Source: Candidatus Gastranaerophilales bacterium
GTDB lineage: Bacteria; Cyanobacteriota; Vampirovibrionia; Gastranaerophilales; Gastranaerophilaceae
Direction: 5' to 3'
NCBI GenBank assembly: GCA_947628355.1
Contig: CANQZO010000133.1
Location: 1-5,451 of the forward strand
Length of the DNA stretch: 5,451 nucleotides
A program made the position numbers and the translations under genes. Shown here piece after piece: positions 1 through 5,451 of the stretch (position 1 is the stretch's first letter; every line of letters begins with the position of its first letter). Below the pieces are notes generated by a model. The model made no database searches and had not been told where the DNA came from. It saw only the letters and a list, made by a program, of their open reading frames with translations.

Positions 1-98
1 GTCTGCGCCGTAACGTTTTCGGCCGGCGATGTTCCTCCGCAGCCTGCAAGAGCCGACGATATACCTACGGCAAGCAGCGTTGTTATAAATTTTTTCAT
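1..98 (-). CDS. Lipoprotein, N-terminal part only (runs off the window)
   Basis: Only the first 32 codons are in the window. They begin MKKFITTLLAVG, a short basic start followed by a hydrophobic stretch, and end the signal with the lipobox L17-A18-G19-C20, then GGTSPAEN. This is a textbook type II (lipoprotein) signal peptide: the protein should be exported, lipidated on Cys20 and anchored to the outer face of the membrane. The ATG at 96-98 is supported by a strong GGGAGG ribosome binding site 7 bases upstream. The rest of the protein is missing, so its role cannot be named; many such lipoproteins in Firmicutes are substrate-binding proteins of ABC transporters, but nothing here proves that. 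The stretch is about 52% G+C, well above the rest of the window, which suggests a resident chromosomal gene bordering acquired DNA. Confidence 0.85.
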   Translation of the reverse strand, partial: MKKFITTLLAVGISSALAGCGGTSPAENVTAQ

Positions 99-105
99 TA
101 AAATT

Positions 106-135
106 ACCTCCCTTAAATTATCGTATCTGTGATAC
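106..135 (-). promoter_or_regulatory. Leader of the lipoprotein gene: ribosome binding site, -10-like box and small inverted repeat
   Basis: On the minus strand, GGGAGG (107-112) is a strong Shine-Dalgarno sequence correctly spaced from the ATG at 98. Just upstream is GATAAT (117-122), a 5 of 6 match to a -10 box. Directly upstream of that is a perfect inverted repeat GTATC-TGT-GATAC (123-135), which would lie inside the core promoter where a repressor could block it. I could not find a convincing -35 box at 16-18 bases, so the promoter call is weak while the ribosome binding site is firm. The rest of 99-254 shows no gene. Confidence 0.45.
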
Positions 136-254
136 AATTAAATATTAGCATGGGCTATGTTAATTCCGAAAGCACGGTCAGGTTAATTGTATGTTAATAT
201 TTGATTTTTTGTGTAGAAAGTTTTAATCTCATTTTAGAGGATAGGAATATAACT

Positions 255-297
255 AAATTAAGATGTCCCCACCTATGGAGAGGACATCTTAATTTTT
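255..297. terminator. Long hairpin, probable intrinsic terminator
   Basis: AAATTAAGATGTCC (255-268) is perfectly complementary to GGACATCTTAATTT (282-295), giving a 14-bp stem with a 13-base loop. On the plus strand the right arm runs into TTTTT (293-297); on the minus strand the arm ends in AATTT. It could therefore end transcription in either direction. It lies 3' of the minus-strand TnpV remnant and between two oppositely placed blocks of DNA, which fits a terminator. The outer part of the stem is pure A/T, so the stable core is about 7 bp. Nothing else was recognised between 298 and 364. Confidence 0.6.
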
Positions 298-364
298 CAG
301 CAAGGGACTTTGTCCATCGCCTGTTATGTGCACAAAATACCATACATCGATATTTGGAGAAAGT

Positions 365-466
365 TTACAAAATCAATTCTGCCAGTGCTATCTCATCTGC
401 CACTGTTTTGTAGTTTTCCATCAAGCCTACCCAATTGAGCAGATCTGTCCGTTTGAGTTCTTCAGT
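365..466 (-). pseudogene. tnpV: TnpV C-terminal fragment (Tn4451-type transposon remnant)
   Basis: Reading the minus strand down from about 466 gives 33 residues, TEELKRTDLLNWVGLMENYK followed by TVADEIALAEL-IL and a TAA stop at 365-367. The pattern LK-x-D-x-x-x-WV-x-x-M-x-x-x-x-x-x-A-x-E-I-x-L-x-EL is how I remember the C-terminus of TnpV, a small protein of unknown role carried by Tn4451-type mobilisable transposons and common in Clostridia. No start codon is available, because an in-frame stop lies just upstream of the homologous part. The usual ~100 preceding residues are missing. Homology stops where the plus-strand recombinase fragment begins (about 467), so this is a broken end joined to another broken gene. 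It is too short to be functional. The assignment is from memory of the family pattern, without a search. Confidence 0.55.
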
Positions 467-467
467 A

Positions 468-716
468 AATGAATTTTATACAAAAGATACATCAAAGGGA
501 ATAAACGCTGTGTTTACGGCGAAAGGGGAATCGGTCAAATATCTTACGACTATTTCACATTATGGCTATATGAAAAATCCAGTCAATAAACAGCAGGGGA
601 TTATTGAAGATGAAACCGCTCCTGTTGTGAAAAAGATTTTCAATCTTTGCCTGAATGGCTGCGTTTCTTTGTAGATTGTAAAACTTCTTCAAAGCTCACA
701 CGTGGAAAAGTATGAT
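468..716 (+). pseudogene. Large serine recombinase (TnpX-like) internal fragment
   Basis: The plus strand reads NEFYTKDTSKGINAVFTAKG, then HYGYMKNP, then IIEDETAPVVKKIFNLCLNG. This is the segment that follows the catalytic domain in large serine recombinases of transposons and integrative elements (family pattern NEFYARDTSKKI, YGYMKDP, VVKRIF, where the recombinase domain starts). The N-terminal catalytic resolvase domain with its serine nucleophile is absent, as is everything after about residue 85. An in-frame TAG at 672-674 falls where the family usually has Gln before I-x-K-L-L, and the frame continues with IVKLLQSSHVEKY before homology is lost. A TTG at 435 keeps the frame open but is not a credible start. 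It is dead transposon debris whose left end abuts the oppositely oriented TnpV fragment. Confidence 0.8.
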
Positions 717-844
717 ATATTGATAAATATAACCATATCAGCCGACGCGATATCAGCAGTATTCAAGGCGGTATCTGCCCATCCTGTCATAATAGCCATA
801 GGCAATATTGCAATCAATAAAATATCGAATAATTTTCTTTTCAT
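689..844 (-). CDS. Small hypothetical protein, 51 residues, possible membrane segment or signal peptide
   Basis: An ATG at 842-844 opens a 51-codon frame ending at TGA (689-691). The protein starts MKRKLFDILLIAILPMAIMTG: two or three basic residues then about 16 hydrophobic ones, like a signal peptide or a single membrane helix. It continues WADTALNTADIASADMV. The last residues (IFINISYFSTCEL) overlap the end of the recombinase fragment on the other strand, so the original protein was probably longer and was cut by the rearrangement that left the recombinase scrap. There is no good Shine-Dalgarno sequence (only AAGAAA). I do not recognise the family. It may be a truncated N-terminus of a larger gene, a genuine small membrane protein, or chance. 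Confidence 0.35.
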   Translation of the reverse strand: MKRKLFDILLIAILPMAIMTGWADTALNTADIASADMVIFINISYFSTCEL

Positions 845-966
845 TAATATATTTCTTGAACACAATTTATATAAAATTTACATAAATACTATGTTTTATA
901 CGTTATAGCTGTATGAAAAATTTGCGATGAACTAATAATATGGAATTTATTAGTATAAACATGGAT
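845..966. other. AT-rich spacer without a recognisable gene
   Basis: No reading frame with coding character is seen on either strand. A small AT hairpin is present: ACTAATAA (931-938) with TTATTAGT (947-954) and an 8-base loop. No promoter of convincing quality was found. Confidence 0.4.
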
Positions 967-1025
967 CATAATTTAGTGATACCGCACAAATAACGGAAAT
1001 CTTTGTGCGGTATTGCTAAATTATG
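967..1025. terminator. 24-bp hairpin downstream of the FRG/metallopeptidase operon
   Basis: Bases 967-990 pair with 1002-1025 to form a 24-bp stem around an 11-base loop (TAACGGAAATC). Twenty-two pairs are Watson-Crick, and positions 977-978 form two G-U wobbles with 1014-1015. The core is ATACCGCACAAA / TTTGTGCGGTAT. It starts 57 bases beyond the stop codon of the minus-strand FRG gene, exactly where the operon terminator would be expected. Neither side has a clean run of T after the stem, so it is not a standard rho-independent terminator. It could instead protect the 3' end of the mRNA, or be a remnant of a small inverted-repeat element. Confidence 0.5.
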
Positions 1026-1082
1026 TTATAAAGGTTAATGATATGTGTCTGCTGTTTGATTTCAAATACTGCGTTTTGAAAT

Positions 1083-2156
1083 TTATAATGGGAATTTGCT
1101 TTCAATCTCACTATTTACTATCGGAGCCTCCGGGTATAACCAGCTGTCGGATATACCAAGTATTTTTAGCTCTTTTGCCATACTATATGGATCTTCTATA
1201 ATAATCTTATGTAAAATATCTTTAGACAACTCTAAATGTTCTAATCTCATAGAATTAATAGCATCATCTCCTTTTTTAGCGTCAGGATAGGGAAAAATTG
1301 TGAAAACTCCTTGCTGAGCACGAATTCTTTCGCACTGTTGAGGATGTATTATCGCTAATGGTGTTTGTTCTTCATAAGGCAATTGGCACCCCTCTATATA
1401 ATATTTTGCTAGCAATAAATATAAAGGATTTACAGGAGTACGCATAAAAACTGCAAAAGGATTATTTTTGGCATATGTCAACAATTCATCGAAAAACGCA
1501 AGGTTGTATATATAGTTTAGCTGAAGATCGTGTGGATCATCACTTTCCAGATAAATATATTTGTAGGATCCGTTATTTCTCAAATCATCTCTGAATTTCT
1601 CAAAAAAATCATCGATAGATTTTTTTTCAAACGCGTCATAACTACTTTGAAATGTACTGATAAATGCCTCTATATTTTTTTCCTCGACAAATTTTTCTAC
1701 TACGCGCTTATTTAATGCTTGGGGCTCCAAGATCCATACGCAGGGGGTTTAGTTTGTGATTTCTTTTCTTTGTATTTGTTTTTCAACAGCAAAAACCAAA
1801 GCATGCATTGCAGATGTTGACCAATCCAGTAATCGAGTTTTTAACTGATGATGCTGGGCAAGTCCCAACCACTCTATAGAATTTAAATTGCTGTTTATAA
1901 ACTGATAATTTTTTGAGTGATAATGCTGCATACGCATATCTTCACTTAAATGTATATTGGTATATACATTATCATTGCCATCGGGTATTGCTTTTGCTTT
2001 TCTTCCTTCTCTATAGAGACTTGGCAATAGTACATGGTCTATATCCGCGTGCCCTCTATACCATAATACATGACCTTTTTCCTGAGTGTTCTCGGCTATC
2101 TGTTGTATAATATCAACATACTCGCTTAAATTGGTTACAACATATTCTGTGTTCAT
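1083..2156 (-). pseudogene. FRG-domain protein interrupted by an in-frame TAA stop
   Basis: The gene starts with ATG at 2154-2156 behind an AAAGGAGA ribosome binding site and has 358 codons to the TAA at 1083-1085, with one internal TAA at 1749-1751 (codon 136). The first part shows the FRG-domain signature: LWYRGH (residues 31-36, containing the motif that names the family), LLPSLYR (43-49), and EWLGLAQHH-x-L-x-TRLLDWSTS (95-115). After the stop the same frame resumes without loss with TPCVWILEPQALNK, matching the VW-x-L-x-P-x-x-LN segment of FRG proteins. The domain finishes with IHPQQCERIRAQQGVFTIFP (residues 269-288) and LGISDSWLYPEA near the end. A one-base change, for example CAA to TAA, explains the break. 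FRG domains are functionally uncharacterised and are found in accessory and defence-type loci. As read, only a 135-residue fragment would be made. A TTG at 1728-1730 could formally restart the second half, but it has no ribosome binding site. Confidence 0.85.
1749..1751 (-). other. Premature TAA codon inside the FRG gene
   Basis: The codon order on the minus strand is ATC ACA AAC TAA ACC CCC TGC GTA TGG. FRG-type sequence is present on both sides in the same frame, so this is a nonsense codon and not a frameshift or a gene boundary. TAA is also the ordinary final stop of this gene and of the upstream gene, which argues against TAA having another meaning in this organism. Confidence 0.85.
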
Positions 2157-2163
2157 AATATAG

Positions 2164-2171
2164 TCTCCTTT
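2164..2171 (-). promoter_or_regulatory. Ribosome binding site of the FRG gene
   Basis: AAAGGAGA on the minus strand, with GGAG 8 bases before the ATG at 2154-2156. It fixes the start of the FRG gene and shows that the gene was built for efficient translation. Confidence 0.8.
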
Positions 2172-2176
2172 ATTAA

Positions 2177-2204
2177 CTTATATAGGTTTAATTAGTTTAT
2201 GCAA
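2177..2204 (-). promoter_or_regulatory. Weak candidate promoter between the metallopeptidase-like gene and the FRG gene
   Basis: On the minus strand TTGCAT (2199-2204) is followed after 16 bases by TATAAG (2177-2182), which overlaps TATATA (2179-2184). The -35 match is poor. The 74-base gap between the two genes is long enough for a promoter but also fits simple co-transcription, which I consider more likely. No clear terminator for the upstream gene is seen in the gap. Confidence 0.2.
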
Positions 2205-2230
2205 AGAAAGACAGATTGTATCTTTAATTA

Positions 2231-5200
2231 TTATGTATTATGATATTTTGTTCTGGTTTTATAGTAATATTTAAAGATAAAGTCTATCTCCTTTTTTTCT
2301 ATATCTTGATTGGAGGGATTTTTTAATAATTTATTTCTCAAATAATTTTTAACAAAAGTTAAATTTTCTATTTCTTCATCATCTAAAAACTTAATATTCT
2401 TACAAGTATCTCTTAAACTCGAAAGAATAATATTATAAGTAGTGTTATTTACAATAAATAAATTACTAACGATTTCCCTATGTAACTGAAGAATATCTTT
2501 TCCGTTTTGCGTTAATTTACTCTCCGGTTCCTGAATAAGTTCTTTTATACCAGCCAGTTCAGACACGTATTCCGTAAAACCAACATCGCAGCCATCTGTT
2601 TCTTCGGTTGTTGCGTCTTTACTGGTGGCATTACAATAAAGAACATTTATAACAAGAATAATTCTTCTGATTTTTTCGAGCGAAGAAATATCATATTGAC
2701 GGTAGATGTGCGATATAAATATAAGATATTCCATAACGTCTAACTGCAGATTAAAGCACATAGCTATATCCGCCAGACTTTCGGTGTAGTTAATCTGCCA
2801 AACGTCCAGTTCATCATCGTTAAAGTCAGTCTTCATAAAAGAGTCATATAAAACTTCCTTTAACTTTTCCAGAGTTTCTTCAGATCTGAAAAACAACTTA
2901 TTATTCAAATCAGCAGCTAAAGCTTCATAAAAATACTCTTTATGACTTACTATACTTGGAATATTTTCCATAATTTCGTCTATTACTTGCTTCTTAGTTT
3001 TATTCTTGACAATATCCTCATTAAACAAGGTCTGCTCCCTATCATTTACAAAAATAATAGCCCATTCATTACGGCTTTTTATTATATACTTAATTATATC
3101 CCGTATTTCTTCTATAGTAATTAATATAACATTGCTATAAGTGTTATTATTTTTAATTGCATGATAGCCGGCAACTATATCTTTATAAAGCGTGTCTATG
3201 CAACTGTCCTCTTCTGTAAATATGAGGCTGTCAATATCGTTTGCTGCGATTTCTGAAAACTTTAATATATTACTTAAAAAGTCATTTAGTTCATCGGTAA
3301 CAGTTACTTTATTTCCCTTTGCGTCTTCGTCTATAGTGTGTTTTTTCTCTTCCAAGATAGTATGCAATCTCTCATAAGCCTGCTTCAAAAAGGCTTTATG
3401 ATTTTCTTCGGTGTATGTAGTCGGAAACGTAATGCTTTCATGATATCTAAACATAAAATTATTCACCAAATATTCCATATATTTTTCTTGCAAATCCGTT
3501 TCTGTATGATAAGGGGGTATTGGCTTTAAAATATCGTGTATTACCGTTGAAAGCTTTTCCATAAATACGATATTAGGAGATGATATATCAGCCTCCATAC
3601 ATTTTTCTAGTTTACTTAATAGCGCATTATACACTATTTCGTTAAACTTGCTGAATTGACTGTTTGATCTCAGCATTTTCATTTGAATCGGCATCAAAAT
3701 TGTCGAGCTATATGAATATGCTTTTACTATGCTTTTTGATGCTATGGATGCCGCAATTTTCAAAATAGTCTCATTCCTCGTTTTTCTTTCCAAGGAATTA
3801 CAATAATGTCCCAATTCATGGAATGATGCTATAATTACTCCTGATACATCTGAATATGTTTGTAGATTTTGACATGTCACAAAAATGGGAACAACACAAT
3901 CCTTGTACTTAATCCAACTTTCCCATAGCTCTTTTTCTTTATTCCAATCCTGCGAAATGCCTTGTGCAAATAAAACTGTCATTGTAAAATCGCTTGGCAT
4001 ACTCGTCATAGATGGGATCATCAGTGCTTTATATCTCGGATAATATATAAATTCATTATGATTCAGGTTTTTTCGATGTTCATAATATATACCACACATT
4101 TCAGACATAAACTCCGAATAAGCAATCGGAAATTTTTCTATGCTGCATTCTTGTTGTACAATATCATATTTAGGTGATTGAAAAGAACTGCTATTAATAG
4201 AAGTTACTATTTTTATGAATTGCTGCAAGTAATTCAAGCCTTCAATAAAATTCAATTTGACATTAATCCAATCCTTGCGTATGTTGCTTTCATATACAGC
4301 CTTACAAGCCAATTCAAGTAATTCCATAAAAGCAATAAGATACTGTTCAAACATTATTACATTAATTTGCGTATCATATGTTGAATATAAACCAGTGCAT
4401 ATATGAATCATGTTTTCTAGCTTTTTCATATATTCTTCAATGTCATCTTTTATGGGATAATTTATCATTGCTTTTTGTAATTTCTGATAGTTGCTGAATA
4501 GTTTTCGTGCCATTTCTTTCTTCTCATAGCTAGGCTTCGATGACTCTTTATTATCTTTTGTTGGTATTAAAACTTTATTAAACAGAATTCGCTCGTTAAT
4601 ATAGTCGGCATAATTATTTTGCAGCAGCCAAGTAATTAAGTCCGCAGAATTAGGTTTTTTAATACAATCACTGCCCGTTTCTTTTTCTTTATAATCATAC
4701 TTGCTAATATTGCAAATGTTCGATTCGTCAGTATTTTTATTACCATTTATTTTATACCTGATTAGATTTTCTAATGTGTATAAAATATCATTACGGTCTG
4801 TTACGCGTATTGATAAATCATATCTGCCGATTAAAGTATGAGTCTCGTTACATCCTTCCTCTAATTTAGATAATAGTTCATTCCAAGCCGTTTTATCTCC
4901 CCAAAGATTTCTATTTAACCGTATTCTTGCAACAAGAATACTATCAGTGATAATCACTTTACTATCAGCACTGAAATTCTTATTAACACCCATAACAGTA
5001 TATACTACATATTTTGCATTTTGCTCAACTGTTATTGAACTAATCTTATTAGATAAATGCAATGAAAATTCTAACATATTGCATGATACCGCTATGCAAT
5101 AATCCATAGTATTTACAGATCTGTAAATTCGATATTTTAAATCTAATTTTTGAGATTTATATAGTCGATCTTCTATTTGTGAAACTATAGATTTAATACA

Positions 5201-5451
5201 ATCATCTAGTTCTTTTTCGCAATCAGCTAAATGCTTATTGTCAAATTCAGAATCACAGATATTAAATTTTTCGGGAGTTATCGTAACCTGCATAATAGAT
5301 AAAAAAGGCCTGTTACATTTACGGTCTACAAATGGTGAATTGGAATTACCATTAATGTCTGTCTTAAATATAGAAAGATTCTGATATGCCTCGCAGGAAA
5401 ACTCATTTTCCAGTGATACACATTCATTAAAAGTACCTGCGTCTTTAACGA
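2231..5451 (-). CDS. Very large zincin-like (HELGH) protein of unknown function, 5' end outside the window
   Basis: The frame is open from the window edge to TAA at 2231-2233: 1072 complete codons are visible. The ATG at 5291-5293 is an unlikely start, because 52 open codons precede it in frame and it has no ribosome binding site; no other in-frame ATG, GTG or TTG occurs before it. Numbering from the first visible codon, residues 1-230 look strand-rich, 239-312 are charged and linker-like, and the rest is mainly helical. HELGH at 544-548 (bases 3806-3820) in the context IIASFHELGHYC is the HExxH zinc-binding and catalytic motif of zincin metallopeptidases. EALAAD (842-847) and ESLAD (890-894) are candidate third-ligand motifs of the gluzincin kind. 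A segment YYPRYKALMIPSM (469-481) before HELGH could help form the active-site cleft. No signal peptide or convincing membrane helix is seen, so a cytosolic location is likely. I do not recognise the family as a whole. The FRG gene follows 74 bases downstream on the same strand. Confidence 0.85.
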   Translation of the reverse strand, partial: VKDAGTFNECVSLENEFSCEAYQNLSIFKTDINGNSNSPFVDRKCNRPFLSIMQVTITPEKFNICDSEFDNKHLADCEKELDDCIKSIVSQIEDRLYKSQKLDLKYRIYRSVNTMDYCIAVSCNMLEFSLHLSNKISSITVEQNAKYVVYTVMGVNKNFSADSKVIITDSILVARIRLNRNLWGDKTAWNELLSKLEEGCNETHTLIGRYDLSIRVTDRNDILYTLENLIRYKINGNKNTDESNICNISKYDYKEKETGSDCIKKPNSADLITWLLQNNYADYINERILFNKVLIPTKDNKESSKPSYEKKEMARKLFSNYQKLQKAMINYPIKDDIEEYMKKLENMIHICTGLYSTYDTQINVIMFEQYLIAFMELLELACKAVYESNIRKDWINVKLNFIEGLNYLQQFIKIVTSINSSSFQSPKYDIVQQECSIEKFPIAYSEFMSEMCGIYYEHRKNLNHNEFIYYPRYKALMIPSMTSMPSDFTMTVLFAQGISQDWNKEKELWESWIKYKDCVVPIFVTCQNLQTYSDVSGVIIASFHELGHYCNSLERKTRNETILKIAASIASKSIVKAYSYSSTILMPIQMKMLRSNSQFSKFNEIVYNALLSKLEKCMEADISSPNIVFMEKLSTVIHDILKPIPPYHTETDLQEKYMEYLVNNFMFRYHESITFPTTYTEENHKAFLKQAYERLHTILEEKKHTIDEDAKGNKVTVTDELNDFLSNILKFSEIAANDIDSLIFTEEDSCIDTLYKDIVAGYHAIKNNNTYSNVILITIEEIRDIIKYIIKSRNEWAIIFVNDREQTLFNEDIVKNKTKKQVIDEIMENIPSIVSHKEYFYEALAADLNNKLFFRSEETLEKLKEVLYDSFMKTDFNDDELDVWQINYTESLADIAMCFNLQLDVMEYLIFISHIYRQYDISSLEKIRRIILVINVLYCNATSKDATTEETDGCDVGFTEYVSELAGIKELIQEPESKLTQNGKDILQLHREIVSNLFIVNNTTYNIILSSLRDTCKNIKFLDDEEIENLTFVKNYLRNKLLKNPSNQDIEKKEIDFIFKYYYKTRTKYHNT

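Noticed and set aside
298..357. Minus-strand frame ending GDGQSPLLKN just before the hairpin, possibly a frameshifted extension of the TnpV fragment
   Set aside because: TnpV has its natural stop at 365-367 and the family pattern ends there; the short frame has no start or recognised homology and is probably chance.
201..413. Plus-strand 70-codon reading frame
   Set aside because: It runs through the terminator hairpin and across the antisense of the TnpV fragment, has no ribosome binding site, and its sequence has no coding character.
702..908. Plus-strand 68-codon reading frame
   Set aside because: It begins inside the end of the recombinase fragment and is antisense to the better minus-strand frame at 689-844; the sequence is AT-driven.
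1083..1730. Second half of the FRG gene as an independent 215-residue gene starting at TTG 1728-1730
   Set aside because: FRG homology (TPCVWI) begins before the TTG in the same frame, and no ribosome binding site precedes it; it is the continuation of the interrupted gene.
1749..1751. Stop-codon reassignment or programmed readthrough at TAA
   Set aside because: TAA ends both genes of the operon normally, and the context (TAA followed by ACC) is not a known readthrough signal; a nonsense mutation is simpler.
2942..3529. Several 60-63 codon plus-strand frames inside the large gene
   Set aside because: They are antisense to the long minus-strand coding region and have no independent support.
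1..5451. CRISPR array, tRNA or rRNA genes, complete insertion sequence
   Set aside because: No regularly spaced direct repeats, no tRNA cloverleaf or rRNA-like sequence, and no intact transposase with terminal repeats were seen.

Overview
The window looks like an accessory region in the genome of a low-GC Gram-positive bacterium, most likely a Clostridia-class anaerobe. The evidence is AT-rich DNA, strong AGGAG-type ribosome binding sites and remnants of Tn4451-type genes (TnpV and a TnpX-like large serine recombinase). The exception is the first ~100 bases, which are about half G+C, clearly richer than the rest. They encode, on the minus strand, the first 32 residues of a lipoprotein, probably a chromosomal gene at the edge of the accessory DNA.

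Bases 99-1082 are a patchwork. The lipoprotein gene has a strong ribosome binding site and a promoter-like region containing a small inverted repeat. Then come a 14-bp terminator-like hairpin (255-297), a minus-strand C-terminal scrap of TnpV (365-466), a plus-strand fragment of a large serine recombinase with an internal stop (468-716), a doubtful 51-residue membrane-like reading frame on the minus strand (689-844), and a 24-bp hairpin (967-1025).

Bases 1083-5451 are a minus-strand, two-gene transcription unit. The upstream gene encodes a very large protein (at least 1072 residues). Its reading frame runs off the window edge, so its true start lies outside. It carries an HELGH zinc-metallopeptidase motif in the middle and two candidate third-ligand motifs (EALAAD and ESLAD) further on. 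After 74 bases and a strong ribosome binding site comes an FRG-domain gene of about 357 codons. It is cut by an in-frame TAA at codon 136, and FRG homology resumes in the same frame immediately after the stop.

A large cytosolic zincin-like protein next to an FRG-domain protein, beside transposon debris, suggests a defence-type or toxin-type module that I cannot match to a named system. Its function is inference. The nonsense codon in the FRG gene suggests that in this strain the partner is inactivated, unless the stop is a sequencing error or is read through.
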